NCBI GenBank assembly: GCA_949752735.1
Contig: OX457037.1
Location: 70,091,829-70,155,828, forward strand
From: Lumbricus terrestris
Taxonomy: Eukaryota > Annelida > Clitellata > Crassiclitellata > Lumbricidae
Length of the DNA stretch: 64,000 nt
Direction: 5' to 3'
Positions 36,101-50,600 of the stretch are shown one piece after another (the first letter of the stretch is position 1; the number at the start of each line of letters is the position of its first letter). Below the pieces are notes generated by a model, which saw nothing but the letters and a program-made list of their open reading frames with translations, searched no databases and was not told the origin of the DNA. The translations under genes and the position numbers were made by a program.

Positions 36101-39100
36101 TCTTCAGACCAAAACAAGAAGCGGGATGATTTTTCTGATTTTTTAAGTGCAATAAATGCGATGATTGATCCAAATCTAGTTTTCGGGGGGTAATATGAAA
36201 CCGGTTTCAAGCTACCGGGGGGGTAATGTTTAGGAGGTGTCACGACAACTCGTCTACCGACAACTCGTCTAACGACAAGTGGTCTCCGGACAATTCGTCT
36301 ACGACAACTGGTCTACAGACAACTGATCCAGAGCTTGAGAAATGGAAGCTGGATGAAAGTTTTTACAGGAAAAATGGAGGTTGGATTGATGAAAAGACGC
36401 AAGAGAAATGGAATCTGGATGATGGCTCCTTTACAGGTGAAATAGAAGCTGGATTGACGAAAATAACGTATGAGAAATAAAAGCTGGATGAAAGTATTTC
36501 TTGATCTAAAATAGAAGCTGGATTGATGAAAAAACGCTTAAGTAATGGAAGCTGGATGAGGGTATTTTTTACATCTGAAATAGAAACCGGATTGACGAAA
36601 ATAACGGATGAGAAATAGAAACTGGATGAAGGTATTTTTAGATCTGAAGTAGACGCTGGAAGCATGTCGAAATACATGAATGAAATCATCAATCCAGCTT
36701 CCATTTAAGCTAAAAAAAACATTTTCATAAATCCAGCTTCTATTTCGTCAATACTATTCGTCTGTAGACAAGTTGTCGTTAGACCAATTGTCCGGAGACG
36801 AGTTGTCGGTAGACGAGTTGTCGGTAGACCAGTTGTCGTGGAACCTGTTTAGGAGGAGGTAATTTGAAACCTTTACACCGGTAGAAACAGCATAAGCTTA
36901 ACTGTGTATAATCTGAAAATTACTTTTTTTCTCATTTTGTGAAGCAATTTTTAATGGCTGTGACTAGCGGACCGCCAGGCGGCCCTCGAAATTCAAATAC
37001 TAGCGGACCGCCACTGGCGGCCGTCCAATACGGAATAAGCTTACTAGCAAGCCGCCAGGCGGTCGTCTAATGCTGAATACTAGCGGACCGCCAATAACGA
37101 ATACTAGCAAGCAAAAAATACAAAAAATACTAAAAAAAATTACCAATCGAGAGATTCCATATGCTGATACATTAACTATGAAAGGTTTTATTACACGAAT
37201 GATATATAAATGACTATCGATATGTTTATTCTGCTATTTAGCATACTTTATGTAACAATGAGATTAACTGCATTTTCACTTACTTTATTAGGCCTATTGA
37301 TTATTTAATTATGTGTATAATACTCATTGTTGTTCATAGGCCTAACTGATTGATGTTCCCGCAGTGCGTTTGCAGGCGGTCCATTAAAGTATATACTTAC
37401 TTATATACTTACTTACTATTTCTATGCGTAGCCTAACGTAGACTAAATACAAAACTTAACAAGTCGGCCAAGGTCTGAAAAATAGACATGTTAGTTTGTT
37501 TTTTTAAAAAGCGCCTTAAAATATTTCTGCCAACGTGCTATTGCCTAACTGATATATTATTATACTTAGAATTTGTTAAAAAGAAGGAAATCGATTGAAA
37601 AATTGTAATATTTTGTCATAACAAACCGCCGATCGAAGTTGTTATTCAATTCTGACCCTTTCCGGAAGTTGCGTGCGGCAAGTGTGCAATAAGACAGCAG
37701 GCAAAAATAAATAAGTAAGTAAGTAAAAGTCCTGCTTTTTCGATTGCATCAGCTATTTTATGAATCCAACTTCTGTTTCAAAAAATATTATTTTTCATCA
37801 ATCCAGCTCCAAGTTAAGGTAGACTATTTTGGTTAAACCGTAGTTTAGGCTGCTAAATTAAGAAACACCACCAATCATGAATATAGCGTGCCATACAACG
37901 CGCTATTCCAATTTCCGAACATTCGCAACCGGAAGTACCAATATAAACTGAAAACGCGAGAAGAAAAATTGCAGTATATGAATGGAAGCTGGATTGACGA
38001 AAACCGCAAGAGAAATGGAAGCTGGATGAAGACCTTTTACAGGTGAAATGGAAGCTGGATTGACGAAAAACGTGTAAGTAATGGAAGCTGGATGAGGGTA
38101 TCTTTATATCTGAAATAGAAGCTGGATTGACGAAAAACGTAAGAGAAATGGAAGCTGGATAAAGGCATTTTTATAGCTGCAATGGAAGCTGGATAAAGGC
38201 GTTTTTATAGCTGCAATGGAAGCTGGATAAAGGCGTTTTTATAGCTGCAATGGAAGCTGGATAAAGGCGTTTTTACAGCTGCAATGGAAGCTGGATAAAG
38301 GCATTTTTATAGCTGCAATGGAAGCTGGATAAAGGCGTTTTTATAGCTGCAATGGAAGCTGGATAAAGGCGTTTTTATAGCTGCAATGGAAGCTGGATAA
38401 AGGCGTTTTTACAGCTGCAATGGAAGCTGGATAAAGGCGTTTTTACAGCTGCATTGGAAGCTGGATAAAGGCATTTTTATAGTTGAAATGGAAGCCGGAT
38501 TCAACCTGGCGATTCAGAAATTACTTGTATTTCAGATCTAGAACTACCTTCATCCAGCTTCCATTTCTCATTTTGAACTTAGGACCGAAGTCTTCACGTA
38601 CACGTTATTTATAGTCGCATGGACCAATATACGGTTTGTGCGCGTACCCCAACTTCCGGGCAAATGTTGAGGTTCAATGGCGATTCGAACGGCAATTTCG
38701 CATGGAAAATGTGACATTTTAAAAGCGTATTTTTCTTTCAATATTCTTCTCCTTACCAAATTTTAAGTGTGCTGTTACATCAGTTGGTGAAATGTACGCT
38801 ATCAGAAATAATTTGCGGCGCTTCTTGTGTTATTAAAAGCGTGAAAATAATTTACGATACTAAAATACACGTTTACTCTATCGGTAACTGCCGCCATTGT
38901 AACAATATTCAAGAATCAAGACCCGTCACTCATGTGACAGGTTACACGTGACTGGCGGTCCGCTAGTAATTGAAATTGGACGGCCGCCTGGCGGTCCGCT
39001 AGTCACTTCGATTTTTAATTGCTGCTTTATGTCATGTTGTTAAACCCTTGGTTATTAGGACTCTTTGAATTTCATTATCTTTGAAACTATAACAAAAATG

Positions 39101-42100
39101 TAGCCAGATTTAGGTCCTTTTATCACCGAGAGAAATTTAATTAGGCAAACCAAGCATAGTTAACAGCACCGTGAGCATGGGCGGAGTTTGGGTTCCGTTC
39201 TTGGAGAGGGGGGCTGGAAAAATTTGGTCCAGAAATAGCCGCGCCGGAAAAAAATTTCCGTGACACAAAGTTGATGACCTTTTTTAGTCGTCAAGTTCAA
39301 GTCTCGTTAAAAGTAGTACATTTCCTCCGCCAAAAAGTTGATGACTTTTTGTCGTTTACTTGAAAGTTCTGAAGGGGGCTAGGAATGGAAAAGATACCAT
39401 TTGCATGGTGAAAATATGAATCTGGGGCTCCTGGGGGGCTTAACCCCTCCTAGCCCCTGAGGCCTAAACTCCGCCCATGAACATGAGCTTTATTTACTAC
39501 AAAAAATGTAAAATCTTTATTGATCCTCAATCAGGCCTTCACCTCAGACTATTTTTCGGATTATCTGAGCCAGAATAAAGGAGGAGGGTTCCGCGGTGGG
39601 CTTGCAACCCACCCGGGTAAAAATGCACGCTTGCAACATAAACGACGCAACAAATCCACAAATCTAACAACGTGCTGGAAGTCAAGGAGGGAGTCTCAGT
39701 GAGAAGGGGATCCACGAGGCAAGGATTGTTAAGATTCATGGACAAACTAAATTCTCCTACATGATGAATCCTGATAAACGACCTAAGATGCCTGGATCTG
39801 ACATGGGAGGAGGCGGAGGAAATGGCGATGGATAGAGAGAGTGGGGGAGATGCGTCGCCCGATGTGCAAGCATGCACAGGAAGGACCAAGTACTAAGTAA
39901 GTCAGTAATCAGCAATGAATAATTATTATCCAGCATATCATAAAATCAAATCTGTAATAACTGGTTTAGAAATTGTGCTCCACAACCTTCTCCCCCCTAT
40001 ATGGTCTTCGCGTCTTCCACAATGTAATCATTGTATTCCTCTATAGCCGGCTTACGAAATCGGGTAGGGAATGTCTATATGCTTCCCGTAGTCTACCTGG
40101 AGACTGACACACGACTTCTGGTTTTAACAGCTCTTATTACTGCACCGTACTCAATTAAACTCACTTCGCAAACATTACCAAACCAGTCACTTCTAGTCAA
40201 TTCCTGAGATGTGTATTGTGTAGTCTACAGAGTTCCAGCACGACTGCAGGTGACTGCGACCATTCCTTTGAGAGATAGTCGGGTTCTAGTTCTAAATATT
40301 GCAATGAAACAATCGACAAGAGGACCCAGGGCCGACGAATGGCGATGTCTTGGCTTTTTCTGGTCCAACGACTGTGACTGCAATAGCTCTTTCAACCGAG
40401 GGTCTGGCTTCGACGATTTTTTTATGAATGTCAGAGCAGGAGGATGGAAATTCACCCAAATCATAAAGTGGATCCTAGCAAAAAAATGACTGCTCGACGT
40501 AATGAAGAGCTGAGCTGGCCAAACTGTGTCTGGGCGACGAAACTAAGTGCAATGCAGGAATAAACGCCACCGTGCACATTTTGATGCTCAACTATTGTGA
40601 AGCATGACAATCGTGGTTTGTACAGTTCACATGCTATTATTCATCATAATTTTTCCTGTGGGACTTGTCGAACTATTTCCATTAACTGCTCAAGACTTTC
40701 CTCTTTGGCCATACCTGGGTCGGGAGCATCTCTGAATAGTTATTTTGAACCAGCGCAGCCTATATAAATTTCATATATCGATAGCTAGATTGATTGTAAC
40801 CATTCCATATTAAATTTCAATACTCGTTTCAATCTTAATATAATACATTATCAATAAATTTTAGCCACTGCTTTTGAGCTTAGGCCTACTGTTGTGGCCC
40901 TCGGCTTCGAGAATCTTGCTTTTGCGGCCCATGATACCAAAAAGCAAAAAGGTTGGACAACACTGGTCTAGCCTATAGGACAGCTTCACAATAAAAATTT
41001 GCAGAAGCGGTTGACTATTTTGCTTATGCAAGAACACTGACCATTTAAATCTTGGTTTAATCTAAGTTTTAAAAAAATTGCAGCAGAGAATTCAGAACAT
41101 AATTCTATTTTAGCGCTACATCTTTTTTCTTTTGTCGTGGCTGGGCTGGGAGCGCTTCTGAGTAGTTTCTTCAAGAGGCGCTATATAAATTCTAATAATG
41201 AATGAATGAAAGTGACAGGTAGGCCTAGGCCTAATAGAGTCAAGATATGCGTATAAGCAAAATATTGATTATTTCTTAATTTAAAATGGTCATTTTTCTC
41301 GTTATGCAGAAGTTGACAAATAATTTTGACGTATTGAAAGTCAGTTGGCAATGGCAGTCAAACCTTAGTCAGTCCTCTGATCTGAATCCCTGCTTTAGCA
41401 TTCTGCAATGGAGTTTCGAAGTAAGATCTTCTGCTTTCTGGAACCAGAGTAATGAAATCGTCGTTCGTTAACTCCACTTTATCTCCCTTCCTACTCACCC
41501 AATACTCCTTCTGCAGACGAACAAAATATGGCAAATTAATGAAACAGTGATGTTCGTAGTTTCTAAGGTTGCTTCTCAAAACCAACGAAATTTGTATTTA
41601 AAATCACGCATTCACGTATGTTAGCCCTGTGAATAAAATGCAATAGGCATTACGCAAAGCATATTTATAAATGTTAATTAAATTGAGCCAATACTCGATT
41701 ATGTCTGCCCTTTTCCTACCTTCCCTAAGTTCCCTCAACTTCTTTTTCTAATTTCTGCCTCATTTTTATTTATCTCTCCCTTTTCTCGTCGCCAAACATT
41801 TTGACGCTTTCTCATCTATCAATGCAGCTCATTCTTCCATACGCTAATAGTGTTACCTGGCTAGTTTTTTCACTAAATCTCCATCACTTTAGGCGTAGGC
41901 TACGTATTGAACGAAGCTGATTTGACACTGAATTCAGCGGGTCATGGAAGAACACAAGACCGTAGCCAGGATTTGATTTCGGGGGGTGTTTCACTCACCA
42001 ATTTCCTTTCCTGAAAAACTGATGACCTTGTTTTAGTCATCCGGCTTTCTGTGTTTTTACATTTTTCCATTTTGGGGGGTGTTTTCATGGTTTTGTTTCA

Positions 42101-42213
42101 TGGTTTTTGCATCATGTGCTCGTAAATGCATTATATTATTTTTCACGTTTTACATTTCGGGGGGTGTTCAAACACCCAAAACACCCCCCTAGCTACGGTC
42201 TTTCTAATTAATG

Positions 42214-42244
<31 letters not shown>

Positions 42245-44505
42245 TATTTTTATTTTGCAACCAAAGTATGCATAACAGGTTAACACATCTTGTTCATTGG
42301 TTACAATAAGGGGAGGTCCTAAAGGGATAAAAATTACCCCGCTACCTAGGGACACCAATTAATGTATTGAGTTGACGACGTGAGGTGGCCATGACGAAAT
42401 CTTTGCAAAATCAACATAGTGAATGACAAAAGTGACAAAATAATCAAGCAACCTATGCTAGAAAAACGGAAGAGAAAACACAACAAAATAAATTGAAACT
42501 GAAAAGTTCAGCGCTGCTGAGTCACAAGCAATCATGAAAAAAGAACAAAAAACTTAACTACCGAACAGAAACCTGCTGCAGTAGGCCTACATAGGCCTAC
42601 AACGAACGAACAGTGCTTCACTCTTATTGTGTGCCTTAATCACAAACTTCACTAACCAAGAAGGGAAAATAAAAGGGTTGTGTAGTTCCAAGGTCGCCGG
42701 GTATAACAGCATCCAAATACCAGGTAAGAATCAAGTGGATAATTGTATCGACCAATAGCATGATCAGAATGTCAGCCATCGTATGACCGTCTCCAGATGA
42801 TGAAATATTGCTCCAATTTACGCCAATACCTGGACAAGTTAAAAATTATTGTCAAATCGTATTTATGGCTAAAATCAGCTTCGCCTATATCACTTAAGTG
42901 TATTAGTGATCAGATATTGTTGCGGTTATTTTATTGTGTGGTCATGAAGACTCGACTTTGTCTTATACAGCCTACTCGACGCGATATAATAGGTCGTGCT
43001 CGTATTTCCTTCAAAATCTTCCTCCTGATGTAGGCTACTATATCCACTCCGGAACCTCTCCTTCATACAGGGTATCCATGGTCACGTCATGTTCCGCCTC
43101 CAATTCTAGAGGACTTCGATCGTCGTCGAGAAGTGACTTTGCTACACTTCGCACAAACCGAAAGTTTGGAAGTCGTGTTTATGCAGTTTCAGGACCAAAA
43201 GAATGGAATAGTCACCCAATTTCCATTCGCCAGTCCACATCTGTTGTGGAGATTAAATATCTAAATTAAAAACTCGCTTATTTTCAATACATTATAACTA
43301 GATCTGTAGTGAAGCGCGCTCTTGTGCAAAATTTTGTTTTGTTAAAGCGCGATATAAAATTATAAATGCGTTATTGTATTAATTGTATTGTATTTTATAA
43401 ATTTCATCTCATTATTCTGCACATTGTATTTTCAAGAATAATTATTCATGCATGATGTCGATGAACTGATAGGCTATAATTATATACATGTAAAGCATAA
43501 CGATTGTCTCAGCTAGGTCTACTGTTTGAGTGTGGAGTTGAATCTTAGATTCACTCAACCACTGGAAGGCCCCTATAAAAATCTGTCACTGCTCGTATTC
43601 CGGTATGCCCTATGCTGCCAGCCCAAACCTGTTCTGGGGCGACTTGATCGCGTCTTGCGCTCAGCTGCTCGCCTTGTTGGGCGGATTCCTAAATTTGCTC
43701 CTGTCTCTGCCTATATGCGTGATGTGCTGCACTGGTTGCCTATGTCCCAGCGGATCTCATACCGCATTGCCGCTGTAGTATCTCGCTGTGTCCTTGGCTG
43801 TGCTCCGTCATACTTGCGTGATCTTTGCTGCCCAGTCTCTGACGTTGCAGCGCGTCGTGTACTTCGCTCTTCGGCTAGGGGTGAGCTTCTGGTCCCGCGG
43901 GCTCGCTTGACTATTAAGCAGTGCCGTGCTTTCTGAGTCGTGGGGCCTACTGTCTGGAACGACCTCCCGGTCACGCTTCGCTCTCTACTTGTGGTCCATC
44001 CGGCTAGGTTCTACAAGTCGCTCAAGTCTTTTTTATTTGTTCGTGGTTGGGCTGGGAGCGCCTCTGAGTAGTTTCTTGAAGGGGCGCTATATAAATGCTC
44101 TGAATGAATGAATGAAAGGAGAGGTGGGCCACCAGGGATCGGGTGCGTGAACAGGTCAGGTCGACCGACCAGGTCCTGCCGCTGCGCCATGTGTCCATCA
44201 TCTACGCTTATTATTATTAATTTTAGTTTTTTGGCCCCGAGGTAGGCCTATTTAGGATCCCTAAAGGTCTTCATTGATAACTTCGTTGTCTTCATCATCA
44301 AAAGCACCTCGGAATGCGATCGCGTTAAAACGTATCGTTAATGAGATACGTTGATAAAGGAAGGTTTCTCGTGTGTCCCCCGTAACCATGCATGCTGAGC
44401 TTTTGTCCTAGGGCAGATAAAAAAAGACCTGGCCTTAACTATTTATCGGTCCCATGGTCTCGAATGCAAGGGGGACAAAATAGTGCGTTTTGGAGAGCTG
44501 GTGAA

Positions 44506-44557
<52 letters not shown>

Positions 44558-44559
44558 GT

Positions 44560-44628
<69 letters not shown>

Positions 44629-47600
44629 TAAAAACATTAAATTTGCCCTGAGGTACTTTGTTTCCCCAGGGACTTATCTAAAACTATAAAATACAGATTG
44701 TAATGTGTGCTTGATAAAAAAATCTCCTCATCCACGCGACCGATTTTTCCAAATAATTACAAAACAACTTCTAACCTCCCCATGACAACACTATCGGGAT
44801 TCGCGATCCAAAAATATTACCTTTTGCCGAGCTTGAAAATTTAATTTTTCTATCCGAATCCTAACACTGTTAAGACGCCATTAAATTTTGCTTTCAACCA
44901 TCATCTTCAGCAAACATTGAGACCATCGATGATATATGGGTGATTGAAACCAGTACATTAATGACGTCATGGCCGATTTTAAAATAATTATACAGCGCGT
45001 TATTCCGTTAATTAATATCTGTGCTGGGTTGAACCGAAAACCTAAATTTCACGGGCAACGCTGTGCACCAAAAGTGGTTGGACTGGGCTGTGGCCGATGG
45101 AAGAAGGCGAGGTGAGAAGGGCGGCGTGGGAGCGGGGGGATGAAAACAGAAATTTCCCGGGCGTGGGAGTGGCGTGACTGGGAAGTGGGAACTAAAAACC
45201 GAAATTTCCCGGGCAACGCCGGGTAATTCAGCTAGTAAAATATAAAAGCAATGTGCCTGTAACGGTTAAACCTCATCAATTTCGGGCGTGGGTCTTCTAA
45301 AGGAACCACTAAATGCTATGGAGTTGAAGCGCTGAATTGTGATTGAGAGCCTCTGAAATAAATAGCTGGTCTCTCTCGTTTCCCCCGTAGCTAGTGAGGT
45401 GGCGACCCATGTGCGAGATAAAATTGAGGCCTGCGCTGTTGATGGGGCCAGTGTTTCCAGGGCAAGGGGGATAAAAACGTGTGTGTCTAGAAATGCGTAA
45501 TATTATTGTTGTTGTAACGGGAAACCGCCGGTGTCATGAAACGGAGTATCCCCCCTGAAAGCTATCCGGGGGGATGAATTAGTCTATCCCACCGGATGGA
45601 ATTAACCGGTCTATACTATCCGGGGGGATAAACCATTCTATCTCCATTTATTCAGTGACTCTGAGTGTTTTTAAGTGTTTTTAATGCTTAAAGTGCTCTA
45701 AAAACAGGGCAAAACAAATTATCGAGTCGGAAAAAACATACCAGTTAGTGTCATTGTTCAAAACAAAGCAGATGAAAATTAATTTGAAAAAAAACTACAC
45801 GCGGAAGCGGTTTTTTCGACTTTTTTAATTTTGGGGGGATACAATTAATACGGGGGATACTCTATATCGTGACAGGGGCGTCAAGCGCGGCTGGCAGGAG
45901 AGGGGATGGCGAACTCTCCTACCAGGTGGTAAGGCTTGCGTGTCGCTCCAGATGGGCGCAAGTCCGGCCTCCGTGGTCTATCGAAGGGCTTAACAGTGCT
46001 CCCACTACCGTACGAAGACCCGAAGACACGATGTATTTTCAGACGATATATTGTCACCACTCCACACGTCCCAGCAGGCAAACACGTGATACCAGCAGCA
46101 ATCGTACCCTGGCAGCGGACGGTCGTATACCAAAATGGCGGCTCCCACAGCGACGGCTGACTTCGGGAGCGCCCCACTGCGACAAACGCAGGAACCACAC
46201 GGCAGCGGCAGCGGCGTACTGCGGCGGCGGCAACGGCGAGCTCCGACGACCGATACACGGCGACGGCGACGGCAGCTCCCTCGGGCGACTGACAGCTGCA
46301 ACGACGACCGCTCCTTCTCTACTGCGACGACGACGACCGGCGGCTGCAACGACTGCTGCTCACGACGACGACTGCACCTGCACTTCTCGAACGGACGGAG
46401 CTCTCGCTGACTTCCCGATGATGACTGAGCTAATGCATGGAGACCGCGCTCCTATATATACCCGACCGAGGGGACAGGGGTCCGGACCGCGCTAGCGCCG
46501 GAGGAGGGGAGGGGACTTCTACGTCAGAGGTCCGGACCGGGGTCTTTGGAGGCAAAGGAGGGGGGAAGGGGACTTCTACGTCAGAGGTCTGGACCGGGGT
46601 CTTTGGAGGCAAAGGAGGGGGGAAGGGGACTTCTACGTCAGAGGTCCGGACCGGGGTCCGCGCCGGAGGAGGGGAGGGGACTTGGCGCGCAGATCCGCGC
46701 ATGCGCACCAGAGGGGTCCGTGACGTCAGAGGTCCGGACAGGGGACTTTGGAGACGAAGGAGGAGGGGAGGGGACAGGGGTCCGTGACGTCAGAGGTCCG
46801 GACAGGGGACTTTGGAGGCGAAGGAGGAGGGGAGGGGACCTCTACACACGTGCGAACGACGACCGCCAAATCGATGCCGGCGAGCGCGTAAACAAGATCG
46901 CGGCGGCGACGGCGGAGGGAGAGGACCGCGGCAGCTGCACCGGCGAATTTCGCCACATTATTATTATATTACAAAGAGTATATTGTTATTCAGTAATTCT
47001 CCTGACCAGCATATCACTCGTACAAGCAAACAGCGCAGAAGCGATTTTATGCCCCAAATTAATTCTTGGCTATGAAAATTTCTGGTAGACCTGCGGCAGA
47101 ATAATGGCCAGGGCAAATGGTTTTTACCAGAGCATTTGTCCCAGTTTATCCCGCTGTGCATGGCGCCCACACTGTTTACAAATTAAGATATATTTTCGCC
47201 GTTGTGCCATTAGTAGACCCTGGCTCAAGCTCCATCCTACTTATTTGACCTTTCACTCCGGTGTCTGTCTCTATGGACAGCCGCTCAGCTGCTCGTGGAG
47301 AATTCCTGTTTTTTTTCGTGTGTTGTGACCATGCAACGACGAGCATTCTCGGTAGTGGGCGCAGTTAGCTGGAATAGCCTCCACGTGGCTCTCTCGCCTC
47401 CCGTGACTCTGTTAGCTCTATCTTTCGTGTTCTTAAGGCTTTTCATTTTGGTAACGCCTGCGTTGGGAGCGCCTCTGAGTAAAAATCTCAAGGGGGCTCA
47501 ATATAAACTTATGAGAATGATCTAATTCGCTAAAATAGAGTGCGTAGGTCTACTGCATGTAGTCTTACTCAATAGTATAATGACGCCATCTCAGAATGCG

Positions 47601-50600
47601 CAGTAGGCCTATAGCACTTGAGTTACGATCAAATTTCTGGCAGTGCAACGACCAGGGCAAAGGTTTTTTTTACCATATGCCCTGCCATGTTGTGGTGGAG
47701 CGCCGCCACTGTCTTTCATCCACCTCTCGTTATCTGACAGTGCCAGCCTGGATGGATTATGAGGCGCGCATATATTATCCTTGTTATCACACGTACTCGT
47801 TAGACTGAAACCACTACTGCTACAATAAGTCACCAATCATCATCATTGACATACCTAGTACTTCAAGCTGACGAATCTTGAGGCATCCGAATCCCATGGC
47901 CATATTGAAGTCGAGCGATGCTGCGACCTTCTGCACACGAGTCATGTCATTAGAGATCTTCCCAAGATAGAAAAACGGAGCGTAGAACAGGAAGTAAAGT
48001 ATCACACCGATAGCGGCACCAAAGCTGGCTGCAAGTAAATATTATGGGCATAAACGAACTGAACAGACAAACGAGTGTGAAAAGTGTATAGAAATATAAA
48101 GCGATAAAGCTGGCATAGCAGATGTTTGGTGCAGGAAGCTATCGAAACAATCACTGCATTAATGGTATAAGTTTAAATGAATATCTTGAGCTAATTCTGT
48201 GCAAAAGCAGTATTTAGCAAGAACAACAATTTCGTAAAATAAAAAGTTCCGAATATTTACACTGCCTCCTAGCTTATAAAACAGTCAATTTCACCTCGCA
48301 AATATAACCAACTGCATTAACGCATGCATCTTCTGCGAGGCTCAGTCGCTCATGTAAGAATTACTGGTTGGTTCGCGAAAGTGGCCTGATCAAAATTGAT
48401 GTATGTAGCCTAGGCTACTGGGGAATTTCGAATTTCACATGTTTTTGGTATTTGTTAGACAATTGCAATATCCTTGCACCAGACTATAGCCTAGCATCGT
48501 AGCTATACAATGGACAAGTATTAAGTGGCTTGCGCATAAAATAGGCCTACAGCCGACACCATAAAAAGTGAGCTCCTCTGGGTGTTACATTCAACTCCAG
48601 TACAGGGGTAAGATGTAGTACTAACCGAGGTAAGTTGTATCAATATTTGGGATGGTAATAAATTGAATGCTTTCAGATATTGCAGCAGAGTTCGAACGAG
48701 GCCAGAGCTAGGCCTACTGCTGCGATTAGTGTATGTTTTTAGATATTCCGTATACAGGGTGTGCCAAAACGACCCATAGATTTTTGCCATTATCTTGACC
48801 AGAAGTAAGTATTTCGAAATGAAATTTGAAGGGCGTATAGACAATTCATATTTACACATAATGGCAATATTTCATCAAAATATTTCAAACAGAACAAACG
48901 TTATATCACTTTTAGTGAGACCACCACAGTTTTTTGACGATTCAAAAACTTAGCGCAACAAAAAGTATCAAAAACACTATTTTATTAAGTCATATCTCAA
49001 ATAACTGTTTGGAAATGAACTTGATAGTGCTTCACAACTTGTGTTCAATGAGCGCACCACAAGTGCCAAAAACTTCTAGTGAGTCTCTTTGCAAAGTTCT
49101 TGATGTTGGCGCGTTCCAAAGGCAAATCTTCCCGTATCAGCTCCAATGCGCCCATCAATTATCTTACTGCTCTTGGTTTTGGCTGCAGGTTGTGATATTT
49201 CTCCAGCATAGCTCTCCGCAATTGATTATCAATCCATCGGGTTCAAACCTCGAACACGACAATTGGTCCACGGCAATTGTTCCACCGACAACTAGTCCAC
49301 CGACAAATGGAACATTTTTTTACCGATGGTTATTGCCGCTGAAAGAGAAGTTGGATTGATGAAAAAAAACTCCATATAAAGCGAAAACCGATTGGTGAAA
49401 CCCTCGATTAAAAAATAGACCGTGTAATGAACGTCTCTTGGATGAAGCCGAATTGATGAAAATAATGAATACATGTAAAGTTGGAGATGGATTCACAAGA
49501 AATCGCGTTGCTAAATAGAAGTTTCATTGATGAAAATATATCATTTTTTAATAGAAGCAGAATTTAAGCGTTGTCGTCAATCCAGCTGCCATTTCGGATC
49601 TAAAAATGGTGTATGGACATTTGAACGGTGGTCATTTGAACGGACGACATTTGACCGGCGACACTTTAACGGGCGATATTAGAACGGGCGGACAATAGAA
49701 CAGGCGAACTTAACCGAAACGTCATATTATCGGGCCGACTAATGAACAATGCGCAAGGTGCGGCGTTGTACACTATGTGTGTAGGGTTATAGGCCTACCC
49801 TGAGTTTTGACTGAATGTTTGGTGACACTGAATATTAGAGAAATTTATACAAACTTCTACTGTCACATGTGCGACAAACTGTTAATTTTACATGTGCGAC
49901 AAACTGTTAATTTTACTTGCGAGACAAAGTTTTACTTTTACACCGCTGGAACGGATGGGATCGCTAGAACAACAAATTTAATGGAAGGATGGCATTTCGG
50001 ACGCCAGTTGTTGCTTTTCTATCATCACCCTCATATTATCAAAGCAGAAATTAGATGTATTTAAGCTCAGTTGCCTATTTGTCACACTACTAGGCATTGA
50101 AATTGGAAGGCCTACATGTCCAAGACAGTAAATGTTCCATTGCCTTTAAATTTTAAGACCTTCACCGATCAATTGTGCACCGGCCATTTGTCGCCCGTTC
50201 AACAGTCCGGTGTGGCATGAAATCTTGTCCGGCATGAAATTATGTGCGGAAAGCGTTGTCATTGGTTCATGTGACCGATGACATCAGATAGCAACTGTCA
50301 AGCTAAAGCATCATGAAATCTTGTCCGGGAAAGACATAAAATACCAAAGATAATAATAATTCCAGCGCAGCGTGTCCATCTAATAATAGACATCAACATC
50401 TATATTTGGAACTTGTTATTAACAGTAACCACATATCGTTTCCGGTAAAGACCTAAAATACTTAAAATAATAATTCCAACGTCCCATAAAAATTGGGAGC
50501 TATAATTACGACAAATATGGTAAATTAAATTATTAGCATAGTTGTAGCCCAGACAGCCAGACAGGCTGTCGTCCCGATGGTGGCCAACTGGTGTAATTTG

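Noticed and set aside
46437..47088. 180-codon Gly/Arg-rich frame
   Set aside because: It follows the 57-bp array; open frames arise because the unit length is divisible by three.
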